From assembly GCF_014200595.1 (NCBI RefSeq), contig NZ_JACHCG010000001.1, positions 2,666,001-2,730,000 of the forward strand: a DNA stretch of 64,000 nt, in the 5' to 3' direction. The position numbers and the translations under genes are program-made. Positions 34,519 through 41,936 of this stretch are shown here, one piece after another (the stretch's first letter is position 1; the number at the start of each line of letters is the position of its first letter). The notes under the pieces were generated by a model, which saw only the letters and a program-made list of their open reading frames with translations, did not search any database and was not told the DNA's origin. The stretch is from Pedobacter cryoconitis. Lineage in GTDB: Bacteria > Bacteroidota > Bacteroidia > Sphingobacteriales > Sphingobacteriaceae.

Positions 34519-34701
34519 TTAAACGTTATGCTTTAAAAAACAGCCCCAGTTTCTTAGTGCAGTGATTACAGGAATAATCCCCTTACCACTGATCAGGTTA
34601 GCTGCCCGCTCTACTTGACAGGAAAAAAAAGTATCTACTGATATATAATCCTGACTGTCAATGTTTTCCTTGAAATTTTCTTCCATAACGTTAGTTAACA
34701 T
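34519..34701 (-). CDS. Small hypothetical protein upstream of Crp-type gene
   Basis: A 60-codon frame (MLTNVMEENFKENIDSQDYI… ending CFLKHNV) ends eight bases before the Crp-type gene and starts about 30 bases after a -7-like TACATTTG at 34728-34735. No family is recognised. It may be a small leading gene of the same transcript or a chance frame. Confidence 0.35.
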   Translation of the reverse strand: MLTNVMEENFKENIDSQDYISVDTFFSCQVERAANLISGKGIIPVITALRNWGCFLKHNV

Positions 34702-34863
34702 TCATTACTTAACGGTGTACTCCTATGCAAATGTAATTGCTAATTCAATATCTTGTCGTTGTTATTATAAGTATAGCCGATTTTTCTGCAATTTGTTTGG
34801 GTCGCAAATGACTGATTACCAGCATCTCTTACCAATAGATACTATCACATGAAATAAAAGACG

Positions 34864-35329
34864 AAAAAATATTAAAAATTGGCATCATTGGAACTGCGAA
34901 CATGGCACATTCCTTTACAGAATATTTGCTTATTGGGAATTCAATGCGAGTCAGTTCGATACTTCTATAGCTGCAAGATTAAGACATCAGGAAGGTGTTG
35001 TGGCACAACTAAATTGTAGTTTTAACACTGCTCCGCATAGAAATCTCCGTGTTATCGGATCAAAGGAGATCATCTCCTGTGGTTATAATAATCATACCAA
35101 TGCCGATACAGGCTTTATCGGGTTAAAAACAGGAATAGACTGGGATTACAAATTAAAGAAAATACCGGTTTCCTACGGAAATGGGCTTTTATTCGAGGCA
35201 GAGCACTTTTATTCAAGTATCAAGTCTTTCAATCATGCTTATACTGGTACTAGCGCAGAAGAATCTCTTGACAACACCAATACATTAATAGAAAATTATC
35301 AAAAGCGCAAGGAGAAACGTAAAAAGTGA
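34864..35329 (+). pseudogene. Decayed Gfo/Idh/MocA-family oxidoreductase
   Basis: The N-terminal Rossmann strand ILKIGIIGTANMAHSFTE lies in one frame and then meets a stop; from about 34930 another frame reads WEFNASQFDTSIAARLRHQEGVVAQLNCSFNTAPHRNLRVIG, followed by the rest of the C-terminal domain to 35329. Some 170 residues from the middle of the enzyme are missing and no start codon precedes the first piece. The C-terminal 109 residues remain open from a GTG at 35000 but cannot bind cofactor. Confidence 0.8.
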
Positions 35330-35797
35330 TGTGCTGTCAGCAGATTACGACGCTGCTATGGTGAAAGTATTTAATGAGAGAAAAATGATTTGTAAAAAAC
35401 AAATATTTATCATTCTGTAAATCCAGCTTAATTATACCCTATAAATACCCGTCCAGGACAATCTTAAATATTCGTTTTTACAGGTTATAAAGCAGTTTAA
35501 CTATTTTTCAAAAGAAATTATATTTCAAAAAACAACTCTTATCAATCATATAAATAACTAATATTATATAAAATAAATTTAAAAATTTAAAATAAACTTG
35601 CATTGACATTATATTTTTCATAATTTGTAATTAATTACTTAATAAAAGCAAATAAATTAATACCAAAACAAGATCAATTATCCATTTTTACTGATTAAAT
35701 ATATAAACAACTCTGTATTAATTACATGTATAAATTCTTTAGGAGTAATCTGAAAATCCTTAAAAGAGTAGGAAAAATTTAAACTAAAACCATTATT
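35330..35797. other. A/T-rich region upstream of graspetide precursor
   Basis: About 470 bp without an open frame. It is strikingly A/T-rich from 35500 to 35720 and must contain the promoter of the precursor gene. I see no confident TAnnTTTG box. Confidence 0.5.
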
Positions 35798-35983
35798 ATG
35801 ACTTTAAAACCATTTAAAATTGTTCAGGAAAGCAATGTCCTTAACAGCGAAGAATTGAAAAAAATCATGGGTGGAAAGCTGGCGCCTGATGATTCTTCTT
35901 CTTCAAGTTCGTCATCTTCAAGTTCAAGCAGTTCATCTTCTATTACTGATAGTGATAGCGACAGTGACAGTGATAGTGATTAG
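35798..35983 (+). CDS. Graspetide precursor (grasp-with-spasm type) with Ser-tract and Ser-Asp repeat core
   Basis: The 61-residue peptide starts MTLKPFKIVQESNVLNSEEL, then KKIMGGK at residues 21-27, the GG-type leader end seen in Bacteroidota RiPP precursors. The core is LAPDD, sixteen consecutive serines (33-48), ITD and five Ser-Asp pairs (52-61). Graspetides are made by ATP-grasp ligases that join Ser/Thr or Lys side chains to Asp/Glu side chains; this core offers 22 hydroxyls and eight acids. The serine tract uses both TCN (12) and AGY (4) codons, so it is not simple triplet slippage. ATP-grasp and SPASM genes follow. The product is unknown. Confidence 0.85.
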   Translation: MTLKPFKIVQESNVLNSEELKKIMGGKLAPDDSSSSSSSSSSSSSSSSITDSDSDSDSDSD

Positions 35984-35997
35984 TAATTGATTTAGTA

Positions 35998-36033
35998 TTT
36001 AATTCAGGCAGCATTGCAGCTGCCTGAATTAAA
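35998..36033 (+). terminator. Intercistronic hairpin between precursor and ATP-grasp gene
   Basis: A perfect 15-bp stem (TTTAATTCAGGCAGC at 35998-36012 with its complement at 36019-36033) and a six-base loop follows the precursor stop by 14 bp. Without a long T-run it probably acts as partial terminator or mRNA stabiliser, giving more precursor than enzyme. Confidence 0.7.
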
Positions 36034-36103
36034 CTTTCATTAAGCTCTCCATATCATCTAACAACTTAAAGCCTTTTTAATTAAACAGTTTTAAAAAAAA
36101 TGA

Positions 36104-37078
36104 ATGGTTCTAATACTTACTAAAAACAATGATGGTAGCTCTAATGGCATAATTGACTGGCTAACTTACTATAAAAAAGAATTCATAAGAGTAAATGGCA
36201 ATGATGATTATACCAGAATTGTAGAAATTACTTCTGATAAAATTATTATAGAACAGCAAGGCAAACAATATGACCTTCTAACTTGTGATAGTGTCTGGTA
36301 TAGACGAAATAGCTTTTCAGCTCAATCTTTTGGTATAAAAATAAAAAACTCAATCGTTGAAAATGTAATAGCAGGCGACCGTGATTATGCAAAAAAACAA
36401 CTTCTTGCTGAATCAAATGTACTCACCGAATATCTTTATTATTTAATTGAACAAAACATAGAAAAACGATTTGGTGGATATTTCTCATCCAATGTCAACA
36501 AATTAATTATCCTCGAAAAAGCGAAGCGCTTTGGCTTGAAAATTACAGAAAACTTTATTATTTCTGATCGGAAAAAGCTGGAAGAAAAGATTAATAGCAA
36601 TGGTAACTTAATTACTAAATCTTTTGACAATGGCGTATATGCACTTAAAAAGGAATATGGATACTTTTCCTATACAGAAAGAGTAAACACAGAGGAAGCT
36701 GCTAAATTCTCTTCTACTTTCTTCCCATCCTTACTCCAAAAAGAAATAAGAAAAAATTACGAGCTAAGGGTATTTTATTTGGCCGGCAAATTTTATTCAA
36801 CGGTAATTTTTTCCCAGAAAAATGAATCAACCAGCGTAGACAGTAGAAAACATTCAAAAGAACTTCCCCGACATCTTCCTTATCAGTTACCAAATGAGAT
36901 AGAAGATAAACTGCAATTGTTAATGATAGATTTGCATCTTAAAATGGGATCGATTGATATGATTGTTGACCGGGAGGGGAATTACATATTTCTGGAGGTA
37001 AACCCGGTTGGACAATTCACTTTCTACTCTAATAAATGTAATTATTTTCTGGAAAGAGAGCTTGCCCGCTTATTATAA
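36104..37078 (+). CDS. gwsG: ATP-grasp peptide maturase, grasp-with-spasm system
   Basis: The 324-residue ligase resembles MvdC/MvdD and GwsG proteins. It starts MVLILTKNNDGSSNGIIDWL, has the RiPP ATP-grasp element SVWYRRNSF, nucleotide-binding segments ITKSFDNGVYALKKEYGY and ELRVFYLAGKFYSTVIFSQ, and the metal-binding end LLMIDLHLKMGSIDMIVDREGNYIFLEVNPVGQFTF. It should activate Asp side chains of the precursor with ATP and join them to Ser/Thr hydroxyls. A stretch of 120 bp with a hairpin separates it from the precursor gene. Confidence 0.93.
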   Translation: MVLILTKNNDGSSNGIIDWLTYYKKEFIRVNGNDDYTRIVEITSDKIIIEQQGKQYDLLTCDSVWYRRNSFSAQSFGIKIKNSIVENVIAGDRDYAKKQLLAESNVLTEYLYYLIEQNIEKRFGGYFSSNVNKLIILEKAKRFGLKITENFIISDRKKLEEKINSNGNLITKSFDNGVYALKKEYGYFSYTERVNTEEAAKFSSTFFPSLLQKEIRKNYELRVFYLAGKFYSTVIFSQKNESTSVDSRKHSKELPRHLPYQLPNEIEDKLQLLMIDLHLKMGSIDMIVDREGNYIFLEVNPVGQFTFYSNKCNYFLERELARLL

Positions 37079-37099
37079 ACAATTTTATTAACAAAGAAC

Positions 37100-37309
37100 A
37101 TGGACCATTTTGAAAAAGTTATTCTTACCGACGATCAAAAAAAAACATTGCCACTGTTTTATAATTTTGTACATTATAAAAAATTAGATTCTACTTTTTA
37201 TAATTTTTCACCTCCTTATTCTGAAAGACTTAGAACTTATGCGATTTATTCGCAGGCAAATAAGCTGATCTCTAAAATTGTTGACTTTTCTCAAATTGAA
37301 GAAGAATGA
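37100..37309 (+). CDS. Small unknown protein of the graspetide cluster
   Basis: The 69-residue protein starts MDHFEKVILTDDQKKTLPLF and has a Tyr/Phe-rich middle (YNFVHYKKLDSTFYNFSPPYSERLRTYAIYSQ) and a helical acidic end. It lies 21 bp after the ATP-grasp gene and overlaps the SPASM gene by four bases (ATGA). It does not look like a precursor (no GG end or acid/hydroxyl core). A scaffold or leader-binding role is possible but only inferred. Confidence 0.7.
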   Translation: MDHFEKVILTDDQKKTLPLFYNFVHYKKLDSTFYNFSPPYSERLRTYAIYSQANKLISKIVDFSQIEEE

Positions 37310-38361
37310 TTCAAACCTCTCAATATTTAAAAGAATTTGCCGGCAAGTACCTTTACATCTATGCTGATATTTTTTTTGTAAAAGGCTATACCAGAACAAT
37401 GGTTTGCGATTTGAACAAAAATAAATGGTTTTTTATTGAAAATGATTATTATGATATAGTGATCGAGTTCAAATCTAGAAAAATCAATGATGTTATCAAC
37501 TTAGTTTCAGAAGCATCCGCCAGTCAACTCTGTTTATTTATAGAAAGCTTTATTGATAATGATTTTGCGGAAATTGTAGATGACATATCAAACTTCCCGC
37601 CACTAAAACTGGAATATGATTCCCCTAACCCCATTAATAATGCGATAATTGATATAGATGAACAGAGTAATTATGATGTGGATAAACTGTCTGCCGAGTT
37701 AGACAAACTGAATTGTAAATTTCTCCAAATCAGAATTTATTATGCGCCCGACATCAGTTTTATTACTGAACTGATCTTGAAGTTCAGTTCCCGGGACCTT
37801 AACAGTATCCAGCTTTTACTAAAATATCAAGATAGTATAACCTTGGCTCAATATCAGTCTTTAACAGTATCCTTCCCGATGATTTCGTTCACAATTTACA
37901 GCTCTCCATTTAACAAAATTTATGAATCTGACCTGAATATTATTTTGAACACCCTTGGATATGTGCATTATATAAAACAAGAAATTACTTCATGCAATTC
38001 ATGTGGAATAATTAATCAGGCCGTAATGACTCTGCCTGCTGAAGTTCATTTATTTATGGAAAATATCACCCATAATAATTGTCTGAACAGAAAAATATCA
38101 ATTGATATTAACGGAGAAATTAAAAATTGTCCTTCCATGGAGACATCATACGGAAATACAAATCAGACTTCCCTGATCGAAATAGCTGAAAATAAAGATT
38201 TTCAGTCACTGTGGACGATAAATAAAGATCAGATTTCTGTTTGCCAGGATTGTGAATATAGATATGTATGCAGTGATTGCAGAGCTTATACAGTTGACGG
38301 CATTATGTCCAAACCCTCTAAATGTAATTATGACCCCTATCAGGGACAATGGACTAACTAA
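37306..38361 (+). CDS. gwsS: SPASM-domain peptide maturase, grasp-with-spasm system
   Basis: This 351-residue protein carries C-terminal Cys-rich SPASM elements: SCNSCG, NNCLNRKISIDINGEIKNCPSM and VCQDCEYRYVCSDCRAY, which should hold auxiliary iron-sulfur clusters. The N-terminal two thirds have a radical-SAM-like strand/helix rhythm but no CX3CX2C motif, as is usual for this family. Its role with the ATP-grasp partner is not established; it may help recognise the precursor or alter the core. Spacing to the genes before and after is four bases overlap and three bases gap. Confidence 0.92.
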   Translation: MIQTSQYLKEFAGKYLYIYADIFFVKGYTRTMVCDLNKNKWFFIENDYYDIVIEFKSRKINDVINLVSEASASQLCLFIESFIDNDFAEIVDDISNFPPLKLEYDSPNPINNAIIDIDEQSNYDVDKLSAELDKLNCKFLQIRIYYAPDISFITELILKFSSRDLNSIQLLLKYQDSITLAQYQSLTVSFPMISFTIYSSPFNKIYESDLNIILNTLGYVHYIKQEITSCNSCGIINQAVMTLPAEVHLFMENITHNNCLNRKISIDINGEIKNCPSMETSYGNTNQTSLIEIAENKDFQSLWTINKDQISVCQDCEYRYVCSDCRAYTVDGIMSKPSKCNYDPYQGQWTN

Positions 38362-38364
38362 CAC

Positions 38365-39339
38365 ATGATGATAATGAGAATATTTTTAAGTTTATTTTTA
38401 TGCTTGTTTACTTTCACAAACATGGGGTTTAGCCAGAATAATTTCTATAATTTGTATACTAAGGCTTATCAATATTACAATGATAAGAAGTATAAAGATG
38501 CCGGCACTTTTTTCAGTAAAGCATATTTAGATAATTATAAAACTAAAAAAATTGAATCCATAGCCGGTGCGGGATATAATGCGGCATGCTCATGGTCTTT
38601 AGCCAAGCAACCGGATTCAGCATTTTACATCTTAAATAAAGCCGTCAATGATGAAAGATTTCTAACGTTTTACACCCAATTACCTAAAGATAGTGATTTC
38701 GATAATCTGCGTAATGATCCAAGATGGAAAAAAATAACAAGTATTTATCTGAAAACAAAGGAAACTTTTGAGAAAGGACAGAATAAAGAAATTACAGATT
38801 TACTAGCGAATGTACGTAAGACTGATCAGGAAGAAAGATTAAAGGCATTGGATTATGAAAAAAAATATGGAGGACAATCTACTGAAGCTAAAAATAAATG
38901 GGCAGAAGTAGAAAAACTGGATGTTATTAATTTCAAAACGGTAAGTCATATTATTGATTCCCTTGGCTGGCCAGGTCCAAAACTTATTGGTTATGAAGGA
39001 GCTCAGACTTTATTTCTTGTTATCCAACATTCCTCATTAGAGAATCAATTAAAGTATTTGCCAATTTTAAAACAAGCTGTAAAAAAAGGAGATGCCATGC
39101 CAGGTTCCCTTGCTTATCTGGAAGATAGGATTTCTATAAAACAAAAGCTTCCGCAAAAATATGGCACACAACTGGTGAGAGATGGATCAACTGGTAAGAT
39201 CCTTTACCCTGCCCGACTCCTGGATCCGAGAAATATCGATAAACTAAGAGAGGCAGCAGGTCTGGAGCCAATTGAAAATTATCTCCGGAATAATGGAGCA
39301 GACTGGGATCTGGAAGAATATATTAAAAAGCATCCTTAG
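38365..39339 (+). CDS. Exported TPR/DUF6624-like protein at the end of the graspetide cluster
   Basis: The 324-residue protein has a signal peptide ending MGFSQ, a helical TPR-like half (YQYYNDKKYKDAGTFFSKAYLDNYKTKKIESIAGAGYNAACSWSLAKQPDSAFYILNKA) and a C-terminal domain with LGWPGPKLIGYEGAQTLFLVIQHSSLENQLKYLPILKQA, YLEDRISIKQKLPQKYGTQ and LLDPRNIDKLREAAGLEPI, which fits DUF6624. It begins three bases after gwsS, so it is part of the operon. It could be a periplasmic partner, immunity factor or target of the peptide; no transporter or protease gene is in the cluster. Confidence 0.8.
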   Translation: MMIMRIFLSLFLCLFTFTNMGFSQNNFYNLYTKAYQYYNDKKYKDAGTFFSKAYLDNYKTKKIESIAGAGYNAACSWSLAKQPDSAFYILNKAVNDERFLTFYTQLPKDSDFDNLRNDPRWKKITSIYLKTKETFEKGQNKEITDLLANVRKTDQEERLKALDYEKKYGGQSTEAKNKWAEVEKLDVINFKTVSHIIDSLGWPGPKLIGYEGAQTLFLVIQHSSLENQLKYLPILKQAVKKGDAMPGSLAYLEDRISIKQKLPQKYGTQLVRDGSTGKILYPARLLDPRNIDKLREAAGLEPIENYLRNNGADWDLEEYIKKHP

Positions 39340-39422
39340 CATAAAAAAACCTGTATATAATAAGTCAAGAGCCTATGACGAGGATAATAGAAAATCAGAT
39401 CAACATATTTTTCAGTAAAATA

Positions 39423-39794
39423 TTAGTTCTTTAACCTTAAAAAAATCTCGGGATTATCTTTATTAATCATATTCTGTCTCCAGATTCTTCCATTAGCCTG
39501 ATAAGAAAATATGGCGTATAATGTCCTGCTGTTCTTACTCTTTTTTACATATAGTTCTTTCACTACTCTGCTTGCGGCAAGTTCGTGCCCAACTAATTGT
39601 CTATTTATATAAATATTGTGCAAAAAAATAACCAAAGCCACAGCTGGCCCACCTATAAAAAGTACAAATAAAAATGAAATTAATTTTCGCCATTTACCAT
39701 GGTCAAACCATATAAATTCTAATGCAATTATTGATAACACCTCAATTATGACTAGCCATAAAACCATATCAAAACCATCCCTCCCAAAAAGCAT
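39423..39794 (-). CDS. Hypothetical small membrane protein
   Basis: The 123-residue protein has two or three hydrophobic spans in the first half (LWLVIIEVLSIIALEFIWF and LISFLFVLFIGGPAVALVIFL) and a soluble C-terminal half with SRTLYAIFSYQANGRIWRQNMI. The tail resembles DUF3592-like domains weakly. It is convergent with the graspetide operon and divergent from the bufferin-type operon. No function can be given. Confidence 0.6.
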   Translation of the reverse strand: MLFGRDGFDMVLWLVIIEVLSIIALEFIWFDHGKWRKLISFLFVLFIGGPAVALVIFLHNIYINRQLVGHELAASRVVKELYVKKSKNSRTLYAIFSYQANGRIWRQNMINKDNPEIFLRLKN

Positions 39795-39852
39795 GTCATA
39801 CTGCTCTTAAACCATCAAAACACACTTTTCTGAAAAAAAAATAAAAAAGTTT

Positions 39853-39879
39853 GTAAGGATGGCTTCTTTCCTGCGACCA
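39853..39879 (+). promoter_or_regulatory. Possible ECF-sigma promoter of the bufferin-type operon
   Basis: GTAAGG (39853-39858), a 15-base spacer and CGACC (39874-39878) lie 42 bases upstream of the precursor start. The form resembles ECF-dependent promoters and recalls the GTAACC/CGAA promoter of SigF-controlled operons of this kind in Caulobacter. No TAnnTTTG box is present. Confidence 0.35.
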
Positions 39880-39920
39880 ATGTCAAAACAAAACAATAAT
39901 AAATTCTAAAAATTGACACA

Positions 39921-40271
39921 ATGGAAAAGAAAAAAAACATCCTGAGAAGTACTATTATCGCTAGCGCAATTATCGCAGTATCAGGTCTGAGTGCAAACGC
40001 AAACAGCATGTTCCGTTACAGTAACCTGGGTTCGGGAGAAGTAGTAAGAACAAACTTGTCGAAACAAGCTAGTGGTGCAAACTCCCTGGAATTGAGCTGT
40101 GGCGCAAAGTCTAAAACAGACTCTACAAAAACAGGTAAAGACGGGAAATGCGGAGAAGGCAAATGTGGCGCCTCTAAAACTAAAGCCGGTAAAGGTAAAG
40201 ATGGTAAGTGCGGCGAAGGTAAATGTGGTGCAGGAAAAACCAAAACTACTTCTGCTCCTAAAAAAGGATAA
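39921..40271 (+). CDS. hvfA: MNIO-type RiPP precursor, HvfA/bufferin-like
   Basis: The 116-residue precursor has a Sec signal peptide (about 1-29, ending SANANS), a linker with Cys60, and two copies of GKDGKCGEGKCGA (residues 72-84 and 92-104), each with an EGKCG motif. Cys77, 82, 97 and 102 are the likely modification sites. In HvfA/bufferin systems the DUF692 enzyme turns such cysteines into oxazolone-thioamide or thiooxazole groups that bind copper, and the peptide is exported by Sec. The Lys-rich tail (KTKTTSAPKKG) is usual. Confidence 0.9.
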   Translation: MEKKKNILRSTIIASAIIAVSGLSANANSMFRYSNLGSGEVVRTNLSKQASGANSLELSCGAKSKTDSTKTGKDGKCGEGKCGASKTKAGKGKDGKCGEGKCGAGKTKTTSAPKKG

Positions 40272-40280
40272 GTAAATTTT

Positions 40281-40339
40281 AAGAGTGTTGGCCATCAATA
40301 CGGAAACAATTAGTGACCGGACCTTTGGACAACACTCTT
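40281..40339 (+). terminator. Hairpin between RiPP precursor and DUF692 gene
   Basis: AAGAGTGTTG (40281-40290) pairs with CAACACTCTT (40330-40339), extendable by CCA/TGG after one mismatch. A T-rich end follows. It may attenuate expression of the downstream maturation genes relative to the precursor. Confidence 0.55.
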
Positions 40340-40361
40340 TCTCACCTTAAAAAATGTTGTT

Positions 40362-41192
40362 ATGGTAGGCATCGGTTTTAGAAAAGATTTTGCAGAAGAA
40401 ATGCTGCAAAACAACATCATTCAACCTGCATTTATAGAAGTAGCCCCGGAAAACTGGATTGGTGTAGGCGGCTTCTGGAAAAAAAAGTTCAGACAAGCTC
40501 TGGAAAAATATCCTTTATACACGCATGGTTTATCCCTTTCCATTGGCAGTCCGGATCCCCTGGATTTCCAGTTTCTGAAAAAAGTAAAAGCATTCCTTAA
40601 GGAAACCAATGCACAAATCTATTCAGAACACTTAAGTTACTCCAAATGTGACAATGCACATCTTTATGACCTCCTTCCTATCCCCTTTACCCATGATGCT
40701 GTAAAACATGTGGCCGAAAGGATCCGGATGGTGCAGGATGTGCTGGAAAGAAAAATAGCCATTGAAATTGTCAGCTATTACAGCCCGGTAGCCCCGGAAA
40801 TAACTGAAATTGAATTTATCAATAACATTCTTGCTGAAGTCAATTGTGACCTGCTACTGGATGTAAATAATGTTTATGTCAATGCTTTCAACCATAATTA
40901 CGACGCAAAACAATTTATTGATCTTCTGCCAATGGAACGCGTAAGTTATATCCATATGGCTGGTCATCACCAAGTATCAGAAAACCTGATTATAGATACG
41001 CATGGAGAAGCAATTATTGATCCTGTATTTGATCTGTTTGACTATACTATGCACCGTCTAAAAAGAGATGTACCTGTGTTATTGGAGCGGGATTTCAATA
41101 TTCCTGAACTGGAGGAACTACAGGAAGAAATGATCCGGTTAAATGAGATTAAAACGGCAGCATTAAAATCAACGTCTTATGTTACTGCTTGA
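40362..41192 (+). CDS. hvfB: DUF692 multinuclear non-heme iron oxidative enzyme (MNIO), HvfB-like
   Basis: The 276-residue TIM-barrel enzyme holds the metal-ligand motifs of DUF692: AFIEVAPENWIG, YTHGLSLSIGSPDPLD, IYSEHLSYS, LLLDVNNVYVNAFNHNY, SYIHMAGHH, IIDTHGEAI and VLLERDFNIPEL. It would bind two or three iron ions and oxidatively modify the cysteines of the HvfA-like precursor in the cytoplasm before export. The gene follows the precursor and overlaps the partner gene by 14 bases. Confidence 0.94.
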   Translation: MVGIGFRKDFAEEMLQNNIIQPAFIEVAPENWIGVGGFWKKKFRQALEKYPLYTHGLSLSIGSPDPLDFQFLKKVKAFLKETNAQIYSEHLSYSKCDNAHLYDLLPIPFTHDAVKHVAERIRMVQDVLERKIAIEIVSYYSPVAPEITEIEFINNILAEVNCDLLLDVNNVYVNAFNHNYDAKQFIDLLPMERVSYIHMAGHHQVSENLIIDTHGEAIIDPVFDLFDYTMHRLKRDVPVLLERDFNIPELEELQEEMIRLNEIKTAALKSTSYVTA

Positions 41193-41934
41193 ACAAACAC
41201 ACCTTAATCAATTGGCATTGGCCAGTTACTGCCGTACAGGGATTCTGGAAGATATTCCGGGAATCAATATTGAAAACATCGGCCATTACCGTCGCCTGGT
41301 ATTTAATGCTATAGATGACATGTTACAATCCGCATTCCCGCTAAGCCATGAGTTGCTCAAAGCTGGTGAGTGGCAAATGATTACCCACGATTTTTTCAGC
41401 AACCATGCTTGCCAGTCACCACAAGTTTGGTATATGCCCCGGGAGTTTTATGAATACCTGGAACAAACCCGTCCGCAAATACTGAATAAATATCCTGTCT
41501 TACTAGAGTTATTATGGTTTGAATGGCTGGAAGTAGAGCTTTTTATGATGGAAGACCAGGAGATCAACTATAGTATAACAGGAAATATTGAACAGGATAG
41601 AATCATACTAAACCCGGAAATACACTTTCAGCATTTTAACTTTCCGGTACATCTTAAAAAGGCGAAAAAAATTACAGCAGCAGCTAAAGGAGATTATTAC
41701 CTGTGCATACACCGTATACCAGAAACCGGAGATGTTAGTTTTACAGATCTTTCTCCTGCCTTTGTCCGTCTACTGGAGCTTTTATCAGAGAAACCTCAAA
41801 CTGCGGCTGCACTTATTGACGGTTTATGTGAAGAGCTGAAAATTGAACAAACTATTGAAACTACAACCATGTGCCAGAATTTCATCTTGATGGCGATGGA
41901 ATCACGGCTGATCATCGGCTTTAAAAATGACTAA
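41179..41934 (+). CDS. hvfC: DUF2063-type precursor-recognition partner, HvfC-like
   Basis: The 251-residue protein has an N-terminal DUF2063 helical domain (LASYCRTGILEDIPGINIENIGHYRRLVFNAIDDMLQSAFPLSHELLKAGEWQMITHDFFSNHACQSPQVWYMPREFYEYL) and a C-terminal winged part (LSPAFVRLLELLSEKPQTAAALIDGLCEEL). Such partners present the precursor to the DUF692 oxidase. The 14-base overlap with the oxidase gene and the one-to-two-base spacing to the DoxX gene show tight coupling. Confidence 0.92.
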   Translation: MLLLEQTHLNQLALASYCRTGILEDIPGINIENIGHYRRLVFNAIDDMLQSAFPLSHELLKAGEWQMITHDFFSNHACQSPQVWYMPREFYEYLEQTRPQILNKYPVLLELLWFEWLEVELFMMEDQEINYSITGNIEQDRIILNPEIHFQHFNFPVHLKKAKKITAAAKGDYYLCIHRIPETGDVSFTDLSPAFVRLLELLSEKPQTAAALIDGLCEELKIEQTIETTTMCQNFILMAMESRLIIGFKND

Positions 41935-41936
41935 AA

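Noticed and set aside
37306..38361. Calling GwsS a full radical SAM enzyme
   Set aside because: No CX3CX2C motif is present; only the SPASM Cys elements are seen.
39981..40298. Long open frames antisense to the HvfA-like precursor gene
   Set aside because: They mirror the repetitive Gly/Lys/Cys codons of the sense gene, have Pro/Phe-rich low-complexity products, and the sense gene has a signal peptide and a DUF692 operon behind it.
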